DNA of 64,000 bases from contig UQKV01000006.1 of NCBI GenBank assembly GCA_900541665.1, positions 4,876 through 68,875 on the forward strand. The letters are read 5' to 3'. The first letter of the stretch is position 1, and each line of letters starts with the position of its first letter. The stretch is from an uncultured Collinsella sp. (GTDB taxonomy: Bacteria; Actinomycetota; Coriobacteriia; Coriobacteriales; Coriobacteriaceae). Position numbers and translations under genes: made by a program. This document shows positions 52,559-60,811 of this stretch, one piece after another. The notes under the pieces are model-generated. The model worked only from the letters and a program-made list of their open reading frames with translations. It was not told the origin of the DNA and did no database searches.

Positions 52559-54316
52559 CTACTCGGTATCCTCGACCTCATACGAATCCGCCTCGGCTGG
52601 CTCATCGTTTGTCTCTGGCGCAGCCCCGCGCGCCTCGTCAAACGCGGCCTTCATGGTCTTGTTGCCCCAGGTGAGCTTGCGAATGGTAAGATCGTCAGCC
52701 TTCTTGTTGGCTAGACGTAGATTGTTCTCGGAGGACAGCAACGCCTCCTTGGTTTTCTGTAGATGGCTAATCGTCTTGTCGATCTCCTCGATCGCCGTCT
52801 GGAACTTACGGCTCGCAAGCTCATAGTTGCGACCGAAGTCGTTCTTGAACTTCTCCATCTTGGCCTCGAAGTTCGTGACGTCGATATTCTGCTGCTTGTA
52901 CTCCGCCAGCTCCTGCTTATAGCGCAGCGAACCCATGGCGGCGTTGCGCAGCAGCGTAATCATGGGAATGAAGAATTGTGGGCGGATCACGTACATCTTC
53001 TCGTAGCGGTAGCTCACATCCACTATCCCTGCGTTGTAAAGCTCGCTCTCGGGCTCGAGCAGCGTGCAGAGTACCGCGTACTCACAGCCTTTCTGGCGGC
53101 GATCGTGGTCGAGCTTCTTAAAGAAATCCTCGTTCTTGTGCTTGGTCGCGGTCTCATCGTTCTCGTTTTTCATCTCGAACATGATCGAGATGATCTCGTT
53201 ACCGCTCGCATCGCACTCGCGGAAGATAAAGTCGCCCTTGGTACCCTCGGACGCATCGTTATCTTTCTCGAAGTACGCGTTAGGAAACGCCGTCATGCGC
53301 AGACGGTTGAACTCGGTCTCGCAGTGCTGCTCGAGCGACTCGCCCACCATCTTGGTGGACAGGCGAACCTTCATGTCCTTAAGGCGCTCAATCTCTTCAT
53401 CCTTGTAGCGAATCAGGTCATCGCTCGCGCGCTTGGCCTGCGCAAGCTCGAGCTCGTGTGCCGCCTTGGCTTGCTCCTCGCGAGAATCGCGCACCGCCAG
53501 CTCGCTCGTCAGTTTGGCACGCGCCTCATCGCGCTCTCGCTCCGCCGCGGCGACCGCCTCTGACAGGTTCATTTTTGCCATCAGTTCCTGCTCGCGCAGC
53601 TGGGCACGCAGACCCTCGGCCTCTTGCTCGGACTGAGCCTTTGCGGCGGAAAACTTCTCTTGTACCTTCGCGCGATAGTCAGTGAGTGCGCGCTCGGCCT
53701 CGCTGCGAGCGGCATCGAGCTCACGCTGCGACTCTGCCGCGGCAGCGGCAAGCGCCATCTCCTGGGCCTTGTCCGCCGCGGCGAGCCTGGCCTGTAGCTC
53801 GGCAATCTGAGCGTCGCGCGCGGACAGGTCGTTTTGAGCAGCATTGTGTGCCGCCGCCTCGGCAAGCCTGGCTTCATCATCTTTGCGCCCCAACTGCGCA
53901 CGCAAATTGTCGATTTCGCGCTGAAGCTCGGCATTCTCCTTTTGAGCGTCAGCACGGGCCTCAACCGCCGCGCGCTGGCTTGCACTCTCACGCTCTGCGG
54001 AAGCGCCCTCAAGCTTGGCGCGCAGCTCGGCAAGCTCGGCATCGCGCTTGGCGACTTCTTGTGCCAGCTGCTGAGCTGCAGCGTTCTTCTGCTCGACAAG
54101 CTGAGCGTTGCGCTGAGACTCTGCCTCCTGCAAAGCGGCTGACGAACGCGAGCGCTCAAGCTCCAGCGCCTGCTCGCCCTCGCGTCGAGCCGCCGCTACG
54201 CGCTCATCCAGGTCACGCAAGAACTCAGCATCGCGCACTTGCTTGACGATATCCGCATAGCCGGACGCATCGACCTTAAAAACTTCGCCGCAATGCGGGC
54301 ACTTGATCTCGTTCAT
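52559..54316 (-). CDS. DUF2130 protein with long coiled coil (nuclease-like)
   Basis: This 585-aa protein begins with a CPHCGEVF knuckle (single Cys pair), continues as a long Ala/Glu/Arg-rich coiled coil (about 30-320) and ends in the DUF2130 domain (about 330-530) with [40 protein letters not shown] and [20 protein letters not shown]. The D...E-x-K pattern (GDF...FEMK) suggests a PD-(D/E)XK nuclease-like fold, but this family has no proven activity that I know of. The ATG has GAGCTGC upstream, a weak site. It is monocistronic. Distinguishing feature: acidic C-terminus EVEDTE. Confidence 0.82.
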   Translation of the reverse strand: MNEIKCPHCGEVFKVDASGYADIVKQVRDAEFLRDLDERVAAARREGEQALELERSRSSAALQEAESQRNAQLVEQKNAAAQQLAQEVAKRDAELAELRAKLEGASAERESASQRAAVEARADAQKENAELQREIDNLRAQLGRKDDEARLAEAAAHNAAQNDLSARDAQIAELQARLAAADKAQEMALAAAAAESQRELDAARSEAERALTDYRAKVQEKFSAAKAQSEQEAEGLRAQLREQELMAKMNLSEAVAAAERERDEARAKLTSELAVRDSREEQAKAAHELELAQAKRASDDLIRYKDEEIERLKDMKVRLSTKMVGESLEQHCETEFNRLRMTAFPNAYFEKDNDASEGTKGDFIFRECDASGNEIISIMFEMKNENDETATKHKNEDFFKKLDHDRRQKGCEYAVLCTLLEPESELYNAGIVDVSYRYEKMYVIRPQFFIPMITLLRNAAMGSLRYKQELAEYKQQNIDVTNFEAKMEKFKNDFGRNYELASRKFQTAIEEIDKTISHLQKTKEALLSSENNLRLANKKADDLTIRKLTWGNKTMKAAFDEARGAAPETNDEPAEADSYEVEDTE

Positions 54317-54380
54317 AGCAGCTCCTCAATGGACGCAAATTTCAACCGCCTACACTCTACCGCGCCGCGCGGACAAAATA

Positions 54381-54409
54381 GGCGCCGCTGCCAGAATGGC
54401 AACGGCGCC
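54381..54409. terminator. Hairpin upstream of the DUF2130 gene
   Basis: GGCGCCGCTGCC (54381-54392) and GGCAACGGCGCC (54398-54409) pair over 12 bp with one mismatch. It follows the 3' end of the phosphoesterase gene (minus strand), but lacks a T-run. Confidence 0.5.
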
Positions 54410-54411
54410 AG

Positions 54412-54448
54412 AACCGCCACAAAGGTGCCTGTCCCCTTCGTGGCGGTT
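54412..54448. repeat. 14-bp hairpin with CCTGTCC loop (REP-like)
   Basis: Arms AACCGCCACAAAGG (54412-54425) and CCTTCGTGGCGGTT (54435-54448) have one mismatch; the loop TGCCTGTCC is the reverse complement of GGACAGGCA, echoing the GGGACAGG loop at 40520-40532. It lies just after the phosphoesterase stop. Confidence 0.65.
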
Positions 54449-54454
54449 TGCAAG

Positions 54455-55000
54455 CTACAGTCCAAAGAAATTCAGGATCTGGTCTCGGCTTACGGGCTTG
54501 TAGTCGTTGGCGTCGAGGCCCACATCGTAGCGATAAATGGGACGCTCGCGATCGCGGTTGCGTGCGTTGGTGCGGTCACCCCTGCTGTGGATATGCCCAT
54601 GCAGCATAATGGCGCCACGTGCCTTGCCGTTCCAGCTGAGCATGGGGTAGTGGCTCATAATCAGACGATGGCCCTTGGCATAGCCGGGAGCAATCTCCAG
54701 GTAATCGCGCACGTCTTCCCAAATCTGCGGTACGTCGGGATCTTCCCAGTCGCCGTCATGGTTACCACGGATGAGCGTCACGTTCTGGCATTCGATACGC
54801 TCGCGCAGGCGCACCGCCTCCGCCAGGGGCAAACGATAGGTAAAGTCACCTAAAATATAGAGGCGGTCATCCGCAGCCACGCACTCATTGATGGCATCGA
54901 TGACCTCGCGGTTCATCTCCTCGACCGAGCCAAACGGCCGATTCATGTCGTGCAAGATATTCGTATCGCCCAGGTGCAGGTCGGCGGTAAACCACATCAT
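54455..55000 (-). CDS. Calcineurin-like metallophosphoesterase
   Basis: This 181-aa protein has the complete metallophosphoesterase set: ADLHLGD (D7, H9), LGDFTYR, RGNHDGD, MSHYPM and HGHIHSRG, so it should be an active two-metal phosphoesterase, possibly acting on nucleotides or phosphodiesters. The start is the ATG at 54998-55000, since GAGG is about 8 nt upstream; the ATG at 55015 has no site. It is the third gene of an apparent operon with the HIRAN-domain gene and the 59-residue ORF. Confidence 0.85.
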   Translation of the reverse strand: MMWFTADLHLGDTNILHDMNRPFGSVEEMNREVIDAINECVAADDRLYILGDFTYRLPLAEAVRLRERIECQNVTLIRGNHDGDWEDPDVPQIWEDVRDYLEIAPGYAKGHRLIMSHYPMLSWNGKARGAIMLHGHIHSRGDRTNARNRDRERPIYRYDVGLDANDYKPVSRDQILNFFGL

Positions 55001-55066
55001 CGTCTCTGTCCTCATTTCGCAACGTGTTCAACTCGTGCTAAGTATACAGACGCAGCGATGCGGCGG

Positions 55067-55246
55067 TTATCCAAAGAGCCCGCCGAACAGTCCGCGGCGG
55101 CGCTTGTCTTGCTTTTTCGAAGCGTCACCCTGGGTTTTCTTGTCCTGCCGCTTTTTACGATCCTGCTCCAACTCATCGTCATCGAGTAGCATATCCCACT
55201 CAAACGGATCATCCGTCAGATCGAACAGGTCATCGTCATCAAACAT
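55067..55246 (-). CDS. Small bipolar protein, 59 aa, unrecognised
   Basis: This small ORF begins with ATG at 55244-55246 after a strong CGGAGG site at optimal spacing, and ends TAA at 55067. The N-terminal half is strongly acidic (MFDDDDLFDLTDDPFEWDML) and the C-terminal half strongly basic (DRKKRQDKK, KKQDKRRR), ending GLFGGLFG. Such charge separation suggests a nucleic-acid or protein-binding accessory peptide. It lies between the HIRAN-domain gene (18 bp upstream) and the phosphoesterase (66 bp downstream) on the same strand. It is not recognised and is easily missed by size thresholds. Confidence 0.72.
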   Translation of the reverse strand: MFDDDDLFDLTDDPFEWDMLLDDDELEQDRKKRQDKKTQGDASKKQDKRRRGLFGGLFG

Positions 55247-55264
55247 GGCAGCCTCCGTTGCCGA

Positions 55265-55591
55265 CTAGCGAGCATCCACCACATAGAGCCCAACGCGCAC
55301 CTGATGCCACGGGCTGCGCTCGGGGGCAACCTGTTGCACACGGGCCTCAAATACGTCCTCGTGGCCGTAATACATCATCAAGGACAGTGGGCCGACCTCG
55401 TTTCCTGGAACGTAGCCAAGTTTGGTCTTGCCATAGTAGATCGCAACTGCCTCGGGGTCATGGGGATTATCGCGCTCGGCACACAGTGTCAGTTTATCGC
55501 CCGCTTTAAGATCGCCCAGGACCAAAGCACCGTCGGCATATTGAAATCCTGCGATGTGAAACGACAGAAGAACACGTGAAGGCTCGTACAT
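55265..55591 (-). CDS. HIRAN-domain protein
   Basis: This 108-aa protein is essentially a single HIRAN domain: LSFHIAGFQYADGALVLGDL, KLTLCAERDNPHDPEAVAIY and KLGYVPGNEVGPLSLMMYYG. HIRAN domains bind DNA 3' ends or stalled forks in eukaryotic HLTF, and occur as stand-alone proteins in bacteria. The ATG follows AGGAGC. It heads an apparent operon with the 59-aa protein and the phosphoesterase, suggesting a DNA-end or nucleotide-processing role, which is inference. Confidence 0.85.
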   Translation of the reverse strand: MYEPSRVLLSFHIAGFQYADGALVLGDLKAGDKLTLCAERDNPHDPEAVAIYYGKTKLGYVPGNEVGPLSLMMYYGHEDVFEARVQQVAPERSPWHQVRVGLYVVDAR

Positions 55592-55714
55592 AGCAGCTCC
55601 TCTAACAGCCGGATAAACCGGCGCTTGACCGTACTGAGAAGCTTACGGGCCCGTGCGGACACAAATTCACCCCATCCGCGCCTTTTCGACCGTTTGTCGC
55701 TACACCATCTGATT

Positions 55715-57094
55715 CTAATGCACAAACATGCGCACGAACTTGTGCTTCCAGCTTGCATAAGGGGCATAGCGGAATGGCACGTCCAACCACGTTGCCTTGT
55801 TCACGATGCTCTTCTTGTGGCTAAACGTATCGAAGCTCTCACGTCCATGGTACTGTCCCATACCGCTCGCCCCCATGCCGCCAAAGCCCATATGGCTCGT
55901 GGCCAAATGCATAATGGTGTCATTAACACAGCCACCACCAAAGGGCACGTAACGCACAAAGCGCTGCTGAACCGCACGGTCCTGGCTAAAGATATACAGG
56001 GCCAGCGGCGTCGGACGATCCGTAATAAACGTCTCGACCTCGTCTAGGCTCTCAAACGTCAGCACCGGCAAAATGGGGCCGAAAATCTCCTCCTGCATCA
56101 CGGCGTCATCGGGGGACACGCCGTCCAAAATCGTCGGCTCGATCTTGAGCGAAGCCTCGCGCACGGCACCTCCAAGCACGACCTTATCGGAATCGATCAG
56201 CCCGCGCACGCGCGCAAAATGTTTGGCGTTGACGATATGCCCGTAATCCTCGTTATCGAGCGGATGCTCGCCAAACATACGGCGGGCCTCCTCCTTGATA
56301 AGGTCCAGCAGCTCGTCGTGCACGCGCGCATCGACCAGCAAGTAGTCGGGCGCTACACAGGTTTGCCCCACGTTGAGCCATTTACCAAAGGCGATACGCC
56401 GCGCCGCGACCTTCAGGTTTGCCGTCGCATCCACGATGCAGGGACTCTTTCCGCCCAGCTCAAGCGTCACGGGCGTAAGGTTTTTACTTGCACGCTCCGT
56501 GACGAGCTTGCCGACCGGAACGCTACCGGTAAAGAAGATCTTGTCCCAGCACTCGTCGAGCAGCGCTTCGTTTTCGGCGCGCCCGCCCTCGACAACCGTC
56601 ACCAGGCACGGATCAAATGCCTCCTCGCAAATCTGCCTGAGCACCGCGCTCGATGCCGGAGCATAGGCGCTCGGCTTGATGACCACGGTATTGCCCGCGG
56701 CAAGGGCGCCGGCGAGTGGCTCGAGCGTCAGCAAAAACGGGTAGTTCCACGGAGCCATGATGAGTGTGACGCCATAGGGCACGGCCTGCGTCTTGCACAC
56801 ACTCACGGCGTTAGCGAGGTCACACGGACGCAGACGCGGGCGACTCCATCGAGCCACATGCGCAATCTGATGTCGAATCTCGGACAGCGAGGTGCCGATC
56901 TCACACATATACGCCTCGTCATGTGACTTTCCCAAATCGGTCTTGAGCGCATGGGCAATATCGGCCTCGTGGGCCCGTACCGCATCGCGTAAACTCACGA
57001 GCGCACGACGCCGAGCATCGACATCAAACGTGGCGTGCGTCTTAAAGTAGGCGCGCTGGTCGCCGATGATGCGCGCAATTTCCTCGGTGTTCAT
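55715..57094 (-). CDS. Aldehyde dehydrogenase, class 3-like
   Basis: This 459-aa NAD(P)-dependent enzyme has APWNYPFLLTLEPLAGALAA, the substrate-site glutamate region VTLELGGKSPCIVD, the catalytic cysteine in NVGQTCVAPDYLL and EIFGPILPVL, matching the short class 3/fatty aldehyde dehydrogenase group. It probably oxidises medium- to long-chain or aromatic aldehydes. It follows the iron-dependent alcohol dehydrogenase by 8 bp, so the pair would run alcohol to acid, or the reverse. A hydrophobic/basic C-terminal tail (YASWKHKFVRMFVH) could tether it to membranes. Confidence 0.9.
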   Translation of the reverse strand: MNTEEIARIIGDQRAYFKTHATFDVDARRRALVSLRDAVRAHEADIAHALKTDLGKSHDEAYMCEIGTSLSEIRHQIAHVARWSRPRLRPCDLANAVSVCKTQAVPYGVTLIMAPWNYPFLLTLEPLAGALAAGNTVVIKPSAYAPASSAVLRQICEEAFDPCLVTVVEGGRAENEALLDECWDKIFFTGSVPVGKLVTERASKNLTPVTLELGGKSPCIVDATANLKVAARRIAFGKWLNVGQTCVAPDYLLVDARVHDELLDLIKEEARRMFGEHPLDNEDYGHIVNAKHFARVRGLIDSDKVVLGGAVREASLKIEPTILDGVSPDDAVMQEEIFGPILPVLTFESLDEVETFITDRPTPLALYIFSQDRAVQQRFVRYVPFGGGCVNDTIMHLATSHMGFGGMGASGMGQYHGRESFDTFSHKKSIVNKATWLDVPFRYAPYASWKHKFVRMFVH

Positions 57095-57102
57095 GGACCC
57101 TC

Positions 57103-58323
57103 CTAGTTCTCGTCCTCAAACATACCACCCGCAACGACCTCGTACATACGCTCGAGCTCCAAACGGTCCATCAAAAGTGGAACGGGGTATAGCGGATTGG
57201 CCTCGGCATCGGCATGGGCCGCCATTTGCGGAATATCGGAGCGGCGAATACCCGAGACATATTTGGGGATTCCCAGGGCCTCGTTCATGCGGTCGACCCA
57301 ATCGATAAAGGCCTCGGCCGCAAGACTGTCCTGCGCGGTAGCCGGCGCAATGCCCGCCATGCGAGCCAGATCGGCAAGCTTGGGGGCGGCGGCGTCACCA
57401 TAGGCGCGAAGCATATGCGGCAGGATGATAGCGTTGGCCAAGCCGTGCGGAATCCCGTAACGCCCACCCAAGCTGTGTGCGATGGCGTGAACGTATCCAA
57501 CATAGGAGCGGGTAAACGCAACGCCCGCCTTATACGCCGCCGAAAGCATATTGCGACGCGCACGCATGTCGTCGCCATGCTCATAGGCCTCGAGCAAATT
57601 GTCATGGATAAGCTGCACCGCCTGTCGCGCCATCTTACGCGTATAGGGCGTGGTGCTTCGCCCGATAAAGGCCTCAACGGCATGCGTCAGGGCGTCCATG
57701 CCCGTCTGCCCCGTAATGGAGGCGGGCAGGCCGCGCGTAAACTCGGGGTCGTGCACTGCAAGGCGCGGGATAAGCACAAAGTCGTTAATGGGGTACTTGT
57801 AGTGCGTCTCGTCATCGGTAATTACTGCCGCAAGCGTGACCTCGCTTCCCGTGCCTGCCGTGGTGGGAACGGCGATGAGAAGCGGCAGGCGACGATGAAT
57901 CCGCAGCAGGCCGCGCATCTTGTTGATGGGCTTGCTTGGCTGCGTGATGCGTGCACCCACGCCCTTGGCGCAGTCCATGGCCGATCCTCCGCCAAAACCG
58001 ATAATGGCCTGGCAGGCGCTCTCTCGATACAGGGACGCCGCCTCCTCCACATTCGAGACCGTGGGGTTCGCACGCGTTTCGGCATAGACCGCAACGCCAA
58101 CCCCCTGAGCCGTAAGCGCACGCTCGAGTGATGCCGTGAGCCCCAAACGTGCAATACCAGGGTCCGTCACGATAAGGACCTTCTGGATCGAGCGCTTTTG
58201 AAGCACCGCGGGCACATCCTCGGCATGCTCCAAAATGCGCGGCTCGGTATAGGGCAGGATCGGCAATGCAATGCGAAAAACCGTCTGATATGTTCGGCAC
58301 CAGGCACGACGGGCTAGATGCAT
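57103..58323 (-). CDS. Iron-containing alcohol dehydrogenase
   Basis: This 406-aa enzyme has the group III ADH pattern: GFGGGSAMDCAKGVGA (nucleotide binding), PTTAGTGSEVTLAAVI, QTGMDALTHAVEAFIG (Asp and His ligands) and HAIAHSLGGRYGIPHGLANA (two His ligands), so the metal site is complete. The N-terminus is about 20 residues longer than average. The ATG follows GAAGGAG. Upstream lie two TGTTGATT-type palindromes, one downstream and one upstream of a TACAAT -10, suggesting repressor control of this gene and the aldehyde dehydrogenase after it. Confidence 0.9.
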   Translation of the reverse strand: MHLARRAWCRTYQTVFRIALPILPYTEPRILEHAEDVPAVLQKRSIQKVLIVTDPGIARLGLTASLERALTAQGVGVAVYAETRANPTVSNVEEAASLYRESACQAIIGFGGGSAMDCAKGVGARITQPSKPINKMRGLLRIHRRLPLLIAVPTTAGTGSEVTLAAVITDDETHYKYPINDFVLIPRLAVHDPEFTRGLPASITGQTGMDALTHAVEAFIGRSTTPYTRKMARQAVQLIHDNLLEAYEHGDDMRARRNMLSAAYKAGVAFTRSYVGYVHAIAHSLGGRYGIPHGLANAIILPHMLRAYGDAAAPKLADLARMAGIAPATAQDSLAAEAFIDWVDRMNEALGIPKYVSGIRRSDIPQMAAHADAEANPLYPVPLLMDRLELERMYEVVAGGMFEDEN

Positions 58324-58341
58324 AAAGGAAACTCCTTCATT

Positions 58342-58357
58342 TGTTGATTGGTCAACA
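58342..58357. promoter_or_regulatory. Palindromic operator-like site 1 of the adh/aldh operon
   Basis: TGTTGATTGGTCAACA is a near-perfect palindrome between the candidate -10 (TACAAT) and the ribosome binding site of the alcohol dehydrogenase gene. Confidence 0.6.
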
Positions 58358-58405
58358 TTTGCTCGACCGATTGTACTCAGCGGCGGTCAAAGGCGGCCTG
58401 CCAAT

Positions 58406-58421
58406 CGTTAATCAATCAACA
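58406..58421. promoter_or_regulatory. Palindromic operator-like site 2 of the adh/aldh operon
   Basis: On the minus strand TGTTGATTGATTAACG matches site 1 in its first half and keeps TAAC in the second; centres are 64 bp apart. Together they look like binding sites for one dimeric repressor. Confidence 0.55.
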
Positions 58422-58579
58422 TCTTCATATCTCAAAATTGTTTTATTAAAAATCATTCCTAATAGGCTTCACATTTGGTTGCATTTATGGATAATAGAAC
58501 TCGTCAAGACGCACGTCCGGAGAGGGCCCTTACGGGACCGGACAAGCGCCCCATCGCCATCGATCGAAAGGATCGAATC

Positions 58580-59140
58580 ATGAAGTTTGTTTGCCCCGTT
58601 TGCGGTTATGTGGAAGAGTTCGACGGCGACCAGCTGCCCGAGGACTTCAAGTGCCCCCAGTGCGGCGTTCCCGGTTCTCGCTTCCTGAAGCAGGAGGAGG
58701 GTCAGCTCGAGTGGGCTGCCGAGCACGTCGTGGGCGTCGCCAAGATGGAGGGCGTCTCCGAGGACATCGTTGCCGACCTGCGCGCCAACTTTGAGGGCGA
58801 GTGCTCTGAGGTCGGTATGTACCTGGCCATGGCTCGCGTCGCCCATCGCGAGGGCTATCCCGAGATCGGCCTGTACTGGGAGAAGGCTGCCCACGAGGAG
58901 GCCGAGCACGCCGCCAAGTTCGCTGAGCTCCTGGGCGAGGTCGTGACCGACTCCACCAAGAAGAACCTCGAGATGCGCGTTGAGGCCGAGAACGGCGCCA
59001 CCGCCGGCAAGACCGATCTTGCCAAGCGCGCCAAGGCCGCTGGCCTCGATGCCATCCACGACACCGTGCACGAGATGGCTCGCGACGAGGCCCGCCACGG
59101 CAAGGCTTTCGCCGGCCTGCTCAAGCGCTACTTTGGCTAA
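58580..59140 (+). CDS. Rubrerythrin with N-terminal rubredoxin domain (reverse rubrerythrin)
   Basis: This 186-aa protein has a rubredoxin domain first (CPVCG at C5/C8 and CPQCG at C25/C28) and a ferritin-like diiron domain after it ([58 protein letters not shown]). The order is the reverse of classical rubrerythrin and matches clostridial 'reverse rubrerythrin', which reduces hydrogen peroxide and oxygen with electrons from NADH/rubredoxin systems in anaerobes. The ATG follows AAAGGA; the upstream frame is not needed. It is monocistronic with a terminator. Confidence 0.92.
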   Translation: MKFVCPVCGYVEEFDGDQLPEDFKCPQCGVPGSRFLKQEEGQLEWAAEHVVGVAKMEGVSEDIVADLRANFEGECSEVGMYLAMARVAHREGYPEIGLYWEKAAHEEAEHAAKFAELLGEVVTDSTKKNLEMRVEAENGATAGKTDLAKRAKAAGLDAIHDTVHEMARDEARHGKAFAGLLKRYFG

Positions 59141-59173
59141 GCCAATCGCCTGAGAGACAATCTCTAGCTCGAT

Positions 59174-59204
59174 AAGGCCCGGACCGCATGGTTCGGGCCT
59201 TTTT
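59174..59204 (+). terminator. Rho-independent terminator of rubrerythrin
   Basis: Stem AAGGCCCGGAC / GTTCGGGCCTT with a short loop is followed by TTTTGTGTCT, 33 bp after the stop. Confidence 0.9.
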
Positions 59205-59270
59205 GTGTCTCGAGGGCTCGTTAACGCCCTGAAATAGGACCGCCTTCGGCATCGGTTTCTCGTCAAAAAC

Positions 59271-59391
59271 TAAGTGCGTAGACTTTTTGGAACTTGCCAA
59301 GCACGCCATCCATATTGCTTTATAAAGCCGCAGGTAAATGACTTGTTGCAAAACGGCCTGGTCGCCAAAGTGTCAAAAGTCTACTCACTTA
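59271..59391 (-). repeat. 121-nt inverted-repeat element, copy A
   Basis: The element has imperfect terminal inverted repeats of about 17-20 nt (TAAGTGCGTAGACTTTTTGG at the left; the right end is complementary) and is about 79% identical, by hand count, to copy B at 60691-60811 with the same length. Its right end covers the last four codons, stop included, of the nuclease-like gene. The conserved interior includes GCCTGGTCGCCAAAG and CCGCAGGTA. Not an insertion sequence in itself, as it has no ORF. Confidence 0.8.
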
Positions 59392-60508
59392 GAACCGCAG
59401 CCGTCCACGATCGAGCTGTTTTGTGTCTAACGGGCATCTTTCCGTCGATTACTCCCAATTTTGTCCAGTCAACAAATAGTTCAGACCTGAGTAATGTCTC
59501 AGCCCTTTGCTCATCTGAGCTTTTATCACGATATTCAGCATCGAGCATCCTGCATACGGCCTTAACGATCGCGCGGAATCTATCCTCATCGGATATCTGC
59601 CTGTGTGTCAGGAGAAGTACATCGTAGCCCATGGCTTGAAGGGCTGTCATGCGGTCAGCGTCACGCAAGCCATCCCCTGCGCGTCCGTGCGAGGCCTTTC
59701 CCTGACATTCAATGGCCACCTGTCGCCTGCCGTCCGGCGAAGACAGAAGTAGATCGATATACACACGGGACTTTCCCACAATCGCTCGAGCACTTGTGCT
59801 TAACGTCACTTCGACATTGAGCTCTATACCACAAAACCCTTCGCCTCCCAGGGCTCGCGGCAGTCCAAGCAACAAATACGCCTCGACCTCAAAAGGCGAC
59901 GCGGCACCCAATGGAACGAGTTGCGATACCGCCATAAATCTATTGCCGTAACGCATCCCGCAAACATCTGAACAAAAACGGTCAAGGTCTCCGCCCAAAA
60001 CCAAAGCGTCTCGACGCCATAAATTTGAGGCAGTGCCGTCCTCGGACGGGCAGCGCACCCAACCGAACGTTGTCGAAATCGCACCTGAATCAATTGCACG
60101 CCTAAGCTCCGCCTCAAGTGCCGCCGGCAGGGCACACACCGCAAACAAGCCACACATCTCCGCCAATACCAAAAGAAGCTGAAGATCCGTCAGATGCCGC
60201 GACATGATGAATGCCGTCAGCAGAGGAGACGTAACCAAAAACCCATGCTCCGTTTCCAGCACGGATTCCCTGGGAAGCTCACCAAGAAACAGCCGCTGCC
60301 TAATGCTGGCAGGACAAGTCCGTTTGTTTCTCGTCCGAACCAATGTATACAACGGAAAGCCGAACACAACCGCAGCCGTCGGGTTACGGGCGAGGTCATA
60401 TCGCTGCCGGTCTTCTTCCGGCCGTGGAAGCGGCGGACATAGAGCGCGGACCTGAGGGGGCAAACGCCAATACCTAAAAGCCGATATGTCACAAAGTAGA
60501 TCCTTCAT
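59381..60508 (-). CDS. Orphan protein with C-terminal PD-(D/E)XK / DUF559-like domain
   Basis: This 375-aa protein is not recognised as a whole. The C-terminal half contains SRVYIDLLLSS, QVAIECQGKASHG and DADRMTALQAMGYDVLLLTH, the D...E-x-(Q)-x-K and following helix of Vsr/DUF559-like PD-(D/E)XK nucleases. The N-terminal half resembles proteins listed as type IV toxin-antitoxin AbiEi-like in Actinobacteria, but this is tentative. The ATG at 60506-60508 has no good ribosome binding site; a GTG at 60514 is the alternative. Direct copies of a 121-nt element lie on both sides, and copy A supplies its last codons (LSE*). Mobility or a selfish/defence role is possible. Confidence 0.5.
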   Translation of the reverse strand: MKDLLCDISAFRYWRLPPQVRALCPPLPRPEEDRQRYDLARNPTAAVVFGFPLYTLVRTRNKRTCPASIRQRLFLGELPRESVLETEHGFLVTSPLLTAFIMSRHLTDLQLLLVLAEMCGLFAVCALPAALEAELRRAIDSGAISTTFGWVRCPSEDGTASNLWRRDALVLGGDLDRFCSDVCGMRYGNRFMAVSQLVPLGAASPFEVEAYLLLGLPRALGGEGFCGIELNVEVTLSTSARAIVGKSRVYIDLLLSSPDGRRQVAIECQGKASHGRAGDGLRDADRMTALQAMGYDVLLLTHRQISDEDRFRAIVKAVCRMLDAEYRDKSSDEQRAETLLRSELFVDWTKLGVIDGKMPVRHKTARSWTAAVLSE

Positions 60509-60591
60509 ACGCACAGGAAACCACGAATTTCAACCCAGTCAGTCACGCATTGGCGCGAACGCACCAAAAATGGTGCCGAACGGACTGCCAA

Positions 60592-60657
60592 GTTTTCAAC
60601 AGCCCTCCCCAACTGGCCAAAAGCTTGCCGAGAGCTGGACGAAGTTCTGTTGAAAAC
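60592..60657. repeat. Inverted repeat upstream of the nuclease-like gene
   Basis: GTTTTCAACAG (60592-60602) and CTGTTGAAAAC (60647-60657) form an 11-bp stem with a 44-nt loop. Just left, GCACCAAAAATGGTGC (60561-60576) is a small palindrome. Both lie in the 286-bp gap upstream of the orphan gene. Confidence 0.55.
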
Positions 60658-60690
60658 CCCATTTTTTTCTCATGCAGAAGCTTTGCGCGA

Positions 60691-60811
60691 CAAGTGAGTA
60701 GACTTTTTTGAACATCCCGAGCAGCCCGGTCATCCTGTTTTTCAAAACCGCAGGTAGATAGCTTGTTACAAAACTGCCTGGTCGCCAAAGTTCCAAAAGC
60801 CTACTCACTTA
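60691..60811 (-). repeat. 121-nt inverted-repeat element, copy B
   Basis: Same length and orientation as copy A. The ends CAAGTGAGTAGACTTTTTT and the complementary right end form imperfect terminal repeats with compensating changes. The right end supplies the final codons of pdxR (Leu-Ser-Glu-stop, CTAAGTGAGTAG on the minus strand). Confidence 0.8.

Noticed and set aside
59271..60811. A composite transposon around the nuclease-like gene
   Set aside because: The flanking repeats are 121 nt long, carry no transposase and are not seen with target-site duplications; a repeat element or MITE fits better.
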